64,000 nucleotides of DNA, taken from Verrucomicrobia bacterium Tous-C9LFEB. GTDB lineage: Bacteria; Verrucomicrobiota; Verrucomicrobiia; Methylacidiphilales; UBA1321. Where the stretch lies: assembly GCA_002304345.1 (NCBI GenBank), contig NEUU01000015.1, forward strand, positions 32,279-96,278. The letters are read 5' to 3'. The position numbers and the translations under genes are program-made. This document shows positions 21,829-28,363 of the stretch, one piece after another; position 1 is the first letter of the stretch, and every line of letters starts with the position of its first letter. Below the pieces are notes generated by a model. That model saw nothing but the letters and a program-made list of their open reading frames with translations. It searched no databases and was not told where the DNA came from.

Positions 21829-22260
21829 ATGAAATCGAAAACCTCGTGCGCTGCCGTCCGCTGCTGGCTCGTGAAACAAGAACCCGCCGCCTACTCCTTT
21901 GCCCAGTTCCAAAAGGACAAGAAAACGGCGTGGACCGGCGTTCGCAATTTTCAGGCACGCAATAATCTGCGCGCCATGCAAAAGGGCGATCCCGTGCTCT
22001 ACTACCACAGCAACGACGACCGCGCCATTGTTGGTCTCGCCGAGGTCGCGAAGGCTGCTTACCCCGACCCCACCGCCACCGAGGGTGATTGGTCCTGTGT
22101 GGATTTAAAAGCCGTGCGTCCGTTCGCGAAATCGCTCGCGTTGCCGGAAATCAAGGCCGATGCGAAGCTCAAGGACATCGCGCTCATTCGCCAATCCCGC
22201 CTTTCGGTGATGCCCATCACGCCGGATGAGTTCGCGCATATCCTCAAACGGACAGCGTGA
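21829..22260 (+). CDS. EVE-domain protein (thymocyte nuclear protein 1-like)
   Basis: Protein of 143 residues made almost entirely of one EVE domain, a PUA-like fold that binds modified bases in DNA or RNA. Visible family features are CWLVKQEPAAYSFAQF, WTGVRNFQARNNLRAMQKGD, VLYYHSNDDRAIVGLAEV and the C-terminal LIRQSRLSVMPITPDEF. EVE proteins are sometimes associated with restriction of modified DNA, but stand-alone versions like this are widespread and their role is unsettled. The neighbouring gene is not a nuclease. It converges with the AAA ATPase gene, with only 4 bp between stop codons. Confidence 0.9.
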   Translation: MKSKTSCAAVRCWLVKQEPAAYSFAQFQKDKKTAWTGVRNFQARNNLRAMQKGDPVLYYHSNDDRAIVGLAEVAKAAYPDPTATEGDWSCVDLKAVRPFAKSLALPEIKADAKLKDIALIRQSRLSVMPITPDEFAHILKRTA

Positions 22261-22264
22261 GCCT

Positions 22265-23659
22265 TCACGATGGACTGTCGCTATCGTCTCCCGCTCCCAA
22301 TAACTTACGATTCAGACTGCCACCCGAGAAAAGCATCTCGTCAAGGGCTTGCTCTACCTGCTCCGGCAAGAGCATATTTCCATTTTTAGCCTGCAAGGTA
22401 TATTGGGCACTGCGACGCATCAGCTCCTTGATAAAAGCGGCGCTCGCTTTGCGCGTTTTTCTGACCAGAACCTCAACCAGCTCCGCCGAAATCGTCAGAC
22501 CTCCAGCATAAAGTTTAACGAGCTTGCGTCGCCCCTCGTCATCCGGCAGCGGAAACTCAATCGCCTGATCGATACGTCCCGGGCGAGCGGCTAGGGCAGG
22601 CTCGAGCTGTTCGGGCCGATTGGTCGTCAAAATGAAGAGCAACTGCGCGTCCTCTCGCAAGCCATCCATTTCGTTGAGCAGTTTATTGAGCAAACTCTCC
22701 TCGCAGGGCGAATTCATGGAGGTGCGTGAGCGCGCAATCAGATCCGCATCTTCAATCACAATGGCCGCGGGTTGTAAAAAACGCGCCAGCTGGATGTAGT
22801 GGTCCATCAAAGCCACTTGTTCCGCATTAATGAGAAAAGTGGTGTGATCGGGCATTTGACTGGCCAGATAATGAATGGTGTGCGTTTTTCCGGTTCCCGG
22901 AGGGCCATAGAACAAAAGCCCCTTCTTGATCGGCATCTGGAGCGCCTTCAACTCTTCACGATATTGAATGAAGTCGCTGATATTCCGCTCCAGTAATTGC
23001 AAGGTCTTCTCCGGCAGAATCACCTGGTCACGCGTCACGGAACGCAAACGGTGTACTTTTACCCCGCTCACCTTCCCGGAATAATTGTCGGCTATTTCCA
23101 ATGATAAAATCTTACCCCGGTAGGACCCCGCCGCATTGACCTGCTTTTCAAGTTGACTCAAAAAGCTCCGCGAAAACTCCAGCCCAGCTTCTCCTGGTGG
23201 TACCGCCACCTCCACATGCACGCCTGAGACGCGGCCGTAATTCATCGCTGGGCTGGTCAGTACGACAAACGGCAGTTCTCCGCTATGAGCCATCCACAAC
23301 GCATTCTTCAGACAGCGAGCGGGCAGATCATTGCCAACCTCAACATCGTCGTATTGCAAAGGCCCAACCGTTGCTTCTGAACCGCCGGATGAAAGTAGAC
23401 TGGAGAAGCTGGTCGTATCGTGTGAGTAACGCTCATGCACACCGACAAATTTTTGAAGCGGATACTGCTCCTTAAAAATGGTATCCAGTGCTTGTTGCAG
23501 ATCCACCCTTGCGGTGGATGGAAAAACTCGAACCGTCGTCACAATCGAGGTTAAAGACAGACTACCGAAATGCTTCTTGAGCAAATCCTCACACGATTCG
23601 CCCGAAGCCAGCCATCGATCTACAAAGTATTTGATCCACGAGCCGATCCATCTCTTCAT
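22265..23659 (-). CDS. AAA+ ATPase with a novel N-terminal domain
   Basis: Protein of 464 residues. The C-terminal half is a classical AAA module: Walker A GPPGTGKT (252-259), Walker B AIVIEDAD (299-306), sensor 1 ILTTNRPE, and arginine-finger region ARPGRID with Arg359 and Arg362; a helical lid follows. The first 220 residues (IKYFVDRWLASGESCEDLL, then beta-rich segments such as DVEVGNDLPARC and SGVHVEVAVPPGEAG) resemble no family I can name. There is no protease or transmembrane segment, so it is not FtsH; a Bcs1- or Cdc48-like remodelling role is only a guess. ATG 23659 has AAGGGTGG just upstream. It is divergent from bioB. Confidence 0.85.
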   Translation of the reverse strand: MKRWIGSWIKYFVDRWLASGESCEDLLKKHFGSLSLTSIVTTVRVFPSTARVDLQQALDTIFKEQYPLQKFVGVHERYSHDTTSFSSLLSSGGSEATVGPLQYDDVEVGNDLPARCLKNALWMAHSGELPFVVLTSPAMNYGRVSGVHVEVAVPPGEAGLEFSRSFLSQLEKQVNAAGSYRGKILSLEIADNYSGKVSGVKVHRLRSVTRDQVILPEKTLQLLERNISDFIQYREELKALQMPIKKGLLFYGPPGTGKTHTIHYLASQMPDHTTFLINAEQVALMDHYIQLARFLQPAAIVIEDADLIARSRTSMNSPCEESLLNKLLNEMDGLREDAQLLFILTTNRPEQLEPALAARPGRIDQAIEFPLPDDEGRRKLVKLYAGGLTISAELVEVLVRKTRKASAAFIKELMRRSAQYTLQAKNGNMLLPEQVEQALDEMLFSGGSLNRKLLGAGDDSDSPS

Positions 23660-23798
23660 GCCACCCTTTCCCTTGGAAGGTTTCCTTGCGTGTGCGTTTC
23701 GCCATCTTTGCGAATTTCTAAACGAAATCGAGCTGATTTATGTTCAACCGCTTAGTCCATTTGGGAAGCTTTCTCTGTAAACCAACTCCTTCATAAGG

Positions 23799-23828
23799 TT
23801 GACGTTTACCTCCCTCTCTGGCTATAAT
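23799..23828 (+). promoter_or_regulatory. Sigma-70-type promoter for bioB
   Basis: TTGACG (23799-23804) and a perfect TATAAT (23823-23828) are separated by 18 bp and read toward bioB. Transcription would be expected to start about 7 bp after the -10 box, near 23835, only about 2 bp before the bioB ATG at 23837. The transcript would therefore have almost no leader. Confidence 0.65.
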
Positions 23829-23836
23829 GGCAACTT

Positions 23837-24805
23837 ATGGCCGCCCACTCTCTCGAACAGCTCGAAGCGATTTACAATCAACCCTTTTTCAAACTCATTG
23901 ATCAGGCCCGCGCCACCCTTCTCGAACATTGGCCCGCGGATCAGGTCCAGCTTTGCACGCTGTTGAGCATCAAGACCGGCGGTTGCAGCGAAGATTGCGG
24001 CTATTGCTCCCAGAGCGCGCGCGCGAAGGCGGGCGTGAAAGCGGAATCGTTGATGGAGACCGAGGACATCCTCAAGGTGGCTCGCCTCGCCAAGACGAAT
24101 GGCGCGACCCGTTTCTGTATGGGCGCGGCGTGGAAAGGCATTCGCGAGACAGATGCGAAATTTCAGTCCGTGCTCGAGACGGTGCGCGCGGTCAATGATC
24201 TCGGCCTCGAAGTGTGCGTGACGCTCGGCCAGCTCAGCGAGGAAGCCGCCCGCCAGCTCAAGGACGCGGGTGTGAGCGCGTACAATCACAACATCGACAC
24301 CAGCCCCGAGTATTACTCGGAGATCGTCACGACGCACAGCTTCAAGGATCGTCTCGACACGATCAAGCACGTGCAGAACGTCGGTATGTCCGTTTGCTGC
24401 GGCGGCATCATCGGCATGGGCGAGACGGTGACGGATCGCTTGAAGATGCTGGAAGTGTTGACCAAGTTTTCCCCCGAACCGGAGAGCGTGCCGATCAATT
24501 GTCTCGTGCCGATCGAAGGCACCCAGATCGCGGCGAAATTGCCGGATCACAAGATGGTCGATATTTTTGAACTCGTTCGATTGATTGCGACGACGCGCAT
24601 CGCGCTGCCGCGGACGAAGGTTCGCCTCTCCGCCGGTCGCCGCTCGCTCTCGAAGGAAGGCCAGGCACTGTGCTTCCTCGCGGGCGCGAACTCCATTTTC
24701 TACGGCGACAAGTTGCTGACGACGCCGAACCCGGACGAAAACGACGACGATCAACTCCTCGCCTCTCTCGGCTTGGAGAAAATGGCCCCTGTCACCGCGG
24801 TCTGA
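23837..24805 (+). CDS. bioB: Biotin synthase
   Basis: Radical SAM enzyme that inserts sulfur into dethiobiotin to make biotin. The 322-residue protein carries the SAM-cluster cysteines Cys50-x3-Cys54-x2-Cys57 (GGCSEDCGYCSQSA), the family motifs ATRFCMGAAW, CVTLGQLSEEAA, YNHNIDTSPEYY, CCGGIIGMGE and the 2Fe-2S ligand region with the conserved arginine (VRLSAGRRSL). The end AGANSIFYGDKLLTT is typical. No other bio genes are nearby. A strong promoter sits immediately upstream, making the mRNA nearly leaderless. Composite repeat C begins 6 bp after the stop codon. Confidence 0.97.
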   Translation: MAAHSLEQLEAIYNQPFFKLIDQARATLLEHWPADQVQLCTLLSIKTGGCSEDCGYCSQSARAKAGVKAESLMETEDILKVARLAKTNGATRFCMGAAWKGIRETDAKFQSVLETVRAVNDLGLEVCVTLGQLSEEAARQLKDAGVSAYNHNIDTSPEYYSEIVTTHSFKDRLDTIKHVQNVGMSVCCGGIIGMGETVTDRLKMLEVLTKFSPEPESVPINCLVPIEGTQIAAKLPDHKMVDIFELVRLIATTRIALPRTKVRLSAGRRSLSKEGQALCFLAGANSIFYGDKLLTTPNPDENDDDQLLASLGLEKMAPVTAV

Positions 24806-24811
24806 TTTCGT

Positions 24812-25023
24812 GGGGCTCTGCCCCACCCCCCGCCAAAGGGAATGATTCCCTTTGGAAACCCCACATTGGGCCGAATTCGCCTTTTACGTAGACGTAAAAG
24901 TTCGAATTCGGCCCCAGTGAATTTCAAACGCAAATCTTTACCATTTGCAGAGGTTCTGGGAACAGAGATCCCAAGTCTTGGTGAAGGAGTGAACTCCTTG
25001 AGCGGGGTGTGGGGCGGAGCCCC
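24812..25023. repeat. Composite palindromic repeat, copy C
   Basis: A 212-bp unit filling the gap between convergent bioB and the family 61 glycosyltransferase. From left: GGGGC-TCT-GCCCC (24812-24824), a perfect 23-nt palindrome with arms CCAAAGGGAAT around G (24833-24855), a long hairpin with outer arm GGGCCGAATTCG and inner TTTTACGT (24868-24914), a conserved non-palindromic block (24916-24947, AGTGAATTTCAAACGC...), a weak TGGGA...TCCCA hairpin, a palindrome TGAAGGAGT...ACTCCTTGAG (24982-25002), and GGGGC-GGA-GCCCC (25011-25023). It is 5 bp or less from both neighbouring stops. Copies D and E have the same order in reverse orientation. Confidence 0.9.
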
Positions 25024-25027
25024 AAAA

Positions 25028-26119
25028 TTACAATTGCGACAGGGCGGTTTTCACGGCGTCGAGATCGACGTGGATATCACTGCCGTAGAGATCGGCGGGA
25101 TTTTGCAGGGAGCAGCGGATTTGCTGATAGCGCAGGTTGCGCGACTTCGCGATCCGCTCGTAGAACGGACCCTCCAGCCCTTGCGCAATCAGCTCCAGAG
25201 CAAACGCGCCGCTCTCGCTGAACGTCAGATTCGTCAGGCCCGCTCCGTGCGGAGCCACGACGGCTTGTGCCGCATGGAAGAGCGCGATCTGACCGCTCAG
25301 CGCGTAGTCCTCGAGGCAAATCTCCGTGAAATCGTATTTCTTCAGGAGCTCCACCAGTGCCGGTTCATTGACGATCTTGCGGCTGCGCGCCTGCTTGCGG
25401 GAAATGTAAAGGCGTTTGCGGGTGTGGAGCGAACTGTGCTTCAGTGCCGGGGCCAGCAACGAATCGCGCAGCCACTGACAGATCCACGGTTCATCACTGC
25501 GCACGAAGGACGGCACTTGCAGCACATCCGCCCGCAGGAACGGCAGCGAGGCGGAGTCCACGATACGCGCCGGGACCAGACCGAGTAGCGCGAGGCTCTC
25601 GCGGTGGAAGCGGTGTTGCAGGAAGGTGTAGACGCTGCCGTTATGGGTGAGACCGGAGGCCTTGATGATATGCCAGCGGGGCAACACTTCGTACATCCAG
25701 TGGAAAAAGTTTTTGTGCCCATCCAGCGCGAGACTGATGACCGAGCCCGCGCGATGCGCCACGTCCGGCAACATCCGCTGGTGGATGAGAAAGCGTTCCA
25801 TGATCGGACCGTTCGCGCCGGGGGAAAGTTCGGGAATGATCAGCCCGTCGGCGGTGAGATGTGCGCCGAAGTCGCACGCGATGCCGTTTTCAATCGAGGC
25901 AAGAAACGCGGTTCCGCCGCCTGCTTCCGGAGGAAGAGGGGCTTCCTTTTTTTTCCACGCGCTCGCAGGGGCCAATCCACCGGGCAAACCGCACACTTTG
26001 AATCGCATCGAAGCGGGGAGGTACGTGGCAAGTTTTGCGGCCAGCACGCGACGGGGATGAAGCCGGCGTTGATTCTTTGCGCGCGCCTCGGTGATTAGCT
26101 GTTGAAAGTCGGAACTCAT
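25028..26119 (-). CDS. Glycosyltransferase family 61 protein
   Basis: Protein of 363 residues of the GT61 (DUF563) family, which transfers sugars to surface glycans; the acceptor is unknown. Family features are the middle segment GHKNFFHWMYEVLPRW, KRLYISRKQARSRKIVNE, and the C-terminal nucleotide-sugar site VVAPHGAGLTNLTFSESGAF. ATG 26119 is chosen (MSSDFQQLITEARAKN); ATG 26137 and a GTG at 26149 are alternatives. The gene is bracketed by composite repeats C and D in opposite orientation, 5 bp from its stop and about 55 bp from its start, which is unusual and may mean it can move as a cassette or that repeats accumulated at both ends. Confidence 0.87.
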   Translation of the reverse strand: MSSDFQQLITEARAKNQRRLHPRRVLAAKLATYLPASMRFKVCGLPGGLAPASAWKKKEAPLPPEAGGGTAFLASIENGIACDFGAHLTADGLIIPELSPGANGPIMERFLIHQRMLPDVAHRAGSVISLALDGHKNFFHWMYEVLPRWHIIKASGLTHNGSVYTFLQHRFHRESLALLGLVPARIVDSASLPFLRADVLQVPSFVRSDEPWICQWLRDSLLAPALKHSSLHTRKRLYISRKQARSRKIVNEPALVELLKKYDFTEICLEDYALSGQIALFHAAQAVVAPHGAGLTNLTFSESGAFALELIAQGLEGPFYERIAKSRNLRYQQIRCSLQNPADLYGSDIHVDLDAVKTALSQL

Positions 26120-26174
26120 CGCCACTGCCCGCAGCATGGCAAAGCCCACGCATTAGGGCAACTCCGCATTCTTT

Positions 26175-26479
26175 GGGGCTCCGCCCCATACCCCGCTCAA
26201 GGGGCTGAGCCCCTTGAGAATCCTCTTCTTTAGGCGGCTGGCTTTTTTGCACGGACGCAAAAGAAGTCAGCCGCCTAAAGGGAGTTTTTCTCAAAGAGTT
26301 CATACCTGATACGAGGATGGAAACCCGCGTTCTCATACCCCCTCAAATGGTAAAGATTTGCGTTTGAAATTCACTTGGGCCGGATTCGATCTTTTACGTC
26401 AGCGTAAAAGGCGAATCCGGCCCAATGCGAGGTTTCCAAAGGGAATCATTCCCTTTGGCGGGGGGTGGGGCGGAGCCCC
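26175..26479. repeat. Composite palindromic repeat, copy D (double-hairpin form)
   Basis: The longest copy (305 bp), between the GT61 start and the pgl stop. From left: GGGGC-TCC-GCCCC (26175-26187), a perfect 23-nt palindrome with arms CTCAAGGGGCT around G (26196-26218), hairpin 1 with outer arm TTTAGGCGGCTG (26229-26279), a variable spacer, the conserved block CAAATGGTAAAGATTTG... (26344-26376), hairpin 2 with outer arm GGGCCGGATTCG (26377-26423), palindrome CCAAAGGGAAT/C (26436-26458) and GGGGC-GGA-GCCCC (26467-26479). The right end touches the pgl stop codon (26481). It is the inverse of copy C with an extra hairpin. Confidence 0.9.
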
Positions 26480-26480
26480 A

Positions 26481-27236
26481 CTATCCTCGAGCGGCGGTGT
26501 CGAGGAGCCAGAGTTTTTCGCCATCGACGGGCTGGACGAACTGCACCGGGTAACGCGGCGCGTCTTTGTACTCCACGAGGACTTCGTGAATCATCGGGGC
26601 TTTGTCCGCGCCCGCGACGAACAGCGAGATCTTAGCCGCGTGATTGATCGCCGGGTAGGTGAGCGTGATGCGATCCGTTTTGAATTTCTCCACCCACGTC
26701 GACACCACCCAGCGCTGCTTTTCCTCCAGCGCGGTAGAGCCCGGAAAGAGCGAGGCCGTGTGACCGTCCGGTCCCATTCCGAGCAGGATCAGGTCGAAGC
26801 GTGGGAAACCATTGAGCACCAGTCCACGTGGTTCGAAGAAAGCGCGCAATTCGGTTTCGTACTCTGCGGCGGCTTGCGCGGCATCGGGATTTTCCGCGCG
26901 AATGCGATGGATGTTTTCGGCCGGAATCGCAATACGCGAAAGGAGCGCTTCGTTCGCCATGCGGAAATTGCTGTCCGCATGCTCGGGACCGACGTGACGT
27001 TCGTCGCCGAAGAAGCAGTGAATGTGTTCCCACGGAGCGGCGAGAGCACCCTGAGCTTCGTCCGCGAGCATGGTGAAGAGTCGTTTCGGCGTGGAACCGC
27101 CCGACAGCGCGACCGTGAACACGCCGCGTTCTGCCACGGCGGCCTGCGCCAGCAAAACAAAGTCGAGGGCAGCGGCCAGAGTGAGGGCATCGGCATCGGG
27201 ATAGACTTGAACGGTCTCGCGGGAGGTCGGGCTCAT
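26481..27236 (-). CDS. pgl: 6-phosphogluconolactonase
   Basis: Hydrolyses 6-phosphogluconolactone in the oxidative pentose phosphate pathway. The 251-residue protein is of the DevB/NagB-like type: phosphate loop VALSGGSTPKRLF, WEHIHCFFGDERHVGPEHADSN split across the substrate loop, DLILLGMGPDGHTASLFPG with the catalytic Asp-Gly-His, and RITLTYPAINHA. No zwf or gnd is seen nearby. ATG 27236 is the clear start. The stop codon is followed directly by the terminal hairpin of copy D. Confidence 0.95.
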   Translation of the reverse strand: MSPTSRETVQVYPDADALTLAAALDFVLLAQAAVAERGVFTVALSGGSTPKRLFTMLADEAQGALAAPWEHIHCFFGDERHVGPEHADSNFRMANEALLSRIAIPAENIHRIRAENPDAAQAAAEYETELRAFFEPRGLVLNGFPRFDLILLGMGPDGHTASLFPGSTALEEKQRWVVSTWVEKFKTDRITLTYPAINHAAKISLFVAGADKAPMIHEVLVEYKDAPRYPVQFVQPVDGEKLWLLDTAARG

Positions 27237-27307
27237 GGAGTCACGTTAGGGGTTGAGTTGGGGGCGGGGCAAGCTTACGATGACGGCAGCGTTCAAGGGG
27301 GAGTTCT

Positions 27308-28216
27308 ATGCGTGAATTCATTTCACTTTCGAGAAGGTGCGGACTGCTGCTTTGTCTGGCGTGGTTGTCGATTCCGGCGGCGTTCTCCCAAGCCCCCAAC
27401 TCCGATCCTGGTGAGGGCAAGCTTGTGCCGAGTACGCGCACGGACCAGAAAATGAACACGCATATCTGGATCTGGGGCGGACCCAAGGGGATTGATATTT
27501 CCCCTACCACGACTACTAAAACGACCGCGTACTTCCATTTCTTTGTTGGCAAGTACGCTAGTGGTGATTGGAATGTCAACGAAGAGATCGAAGAGGGACG
27601 CATCGTAGGAGGCAGCGTCTCGAACCTGGCACAGTATGTGAAGAGCAGTTCCCAGGGAAAGGTTATGACCGGCCCTACAGATATGCCCCTCGATCTGTCA
27701 CGTGAACGGGTGCTCAATACGATGAGGCCGCCGTTCCTATTCCTGACAGGCACAAAGGATTTTGTCTTCGCAAATATAGAGGTGGAGGAGTTGAGGAAAT
27801 ACCTCAGAGCTGGCGGTTGTCTCTGGGTGGACAATGGAAGTCCCGGTCCGGATAGTCCGTTCGACAAGGCGTTCCGACGCGAGATCTCACGTGTGATGCC
27901 TGACAAGGAGCACGTCTTGAAGCCCATGCCGATGACGCATCCCCTTTTCTCAAGGAGTTGGAATCTGATTCAGACTCTCGCGTCGGGTAGCACCGGACTG
28001 ACTACGCCGTTGGAGCAAATCGAAATCGACGGAACAATGGGAGTGCTCTACATGCCGAACGGTTACGCCGCTTTATGGTCGGTGCCGCACGGTCAGCCCG
28101 AAGCCAAAACGGAAGAGCGGGTACGAGCCTATGAACTCGGCATGAATTGCGTGATCTATCTGCTGACCCGCTGGGATGAACGCATTCTTTTTCCAGAGGG
28201 GATTTCCCCACGCTAA
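27308..28216 (+). CDS. Secreted DUF4159-domain protein
   Basis: Protein of 302 residues with a signal peptide (1-27, LLLCLAWLSIPAAFSQA). The DUF4159 domain (about 85-290) shows PPFLFLTGTKDFVFANIEVEELRKYLRAGGCLWVDNG in sections, the pattern of a glutamine-amidotransferase-like fold where a strand-loop-GG-D motif recurs, and the C-terminal ALWSVPHG and YELGMNCVIYLLTRW. DUF4159 proteins are frequent in Verrucomicrobiota and Planctomycetota, often near MoxR/DUF58 clusters; none are present here. Function is unknown. Base composition is somewhat lower in G+C than its neighbours. It is divergent from pgl. Confidence 0.8.
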   Translation: MREFISLSRRCGLLLCLAWLSIPAAFSQAPNSDPGEGKLVPSTRTDQKMNTHIWIWGGPKGIDISPTTTTKTTAYFHFFVGKYASGDWNVNEEIEEGRIVGGSVSNLAQYVKSSSQGKVMTGPTDMPLDLSRERVLNTMRPPFLFLTGTKDFVFANIEVEELRKYLRAGGCLWVDNGSPGPDSPFDKAFRREISRVMPDKEHVLKPMPMTHPLFSRSWNLIQTLASGSTGLTTPLEQIEIDGTMGVLYMPNGYAALWSVPHGQPEAKTEERVRAYELGMNCVIYLLTRWDERILFPEGISPR

Positions 28217-28363
28217 AAACGTCGATTTTTCTGATGTGTTCACTTGTTTGATTTTGTGCGAATCGAGTGCAGGAAAGAAATAACTGAGGAGAAACGCGAA
28301 ATCAGCAGTAAGTCAGAACCCCCTATGGGGATTGACACACCCCGGCGCTACGGGGAGCGTTCA

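Noticed and set aside
24812..26479. Insertion sequence or composite transposon around GT61
   Set aside because: No transposase frame and no target-site duplication is seen; only the inverted repeat copies are supported.
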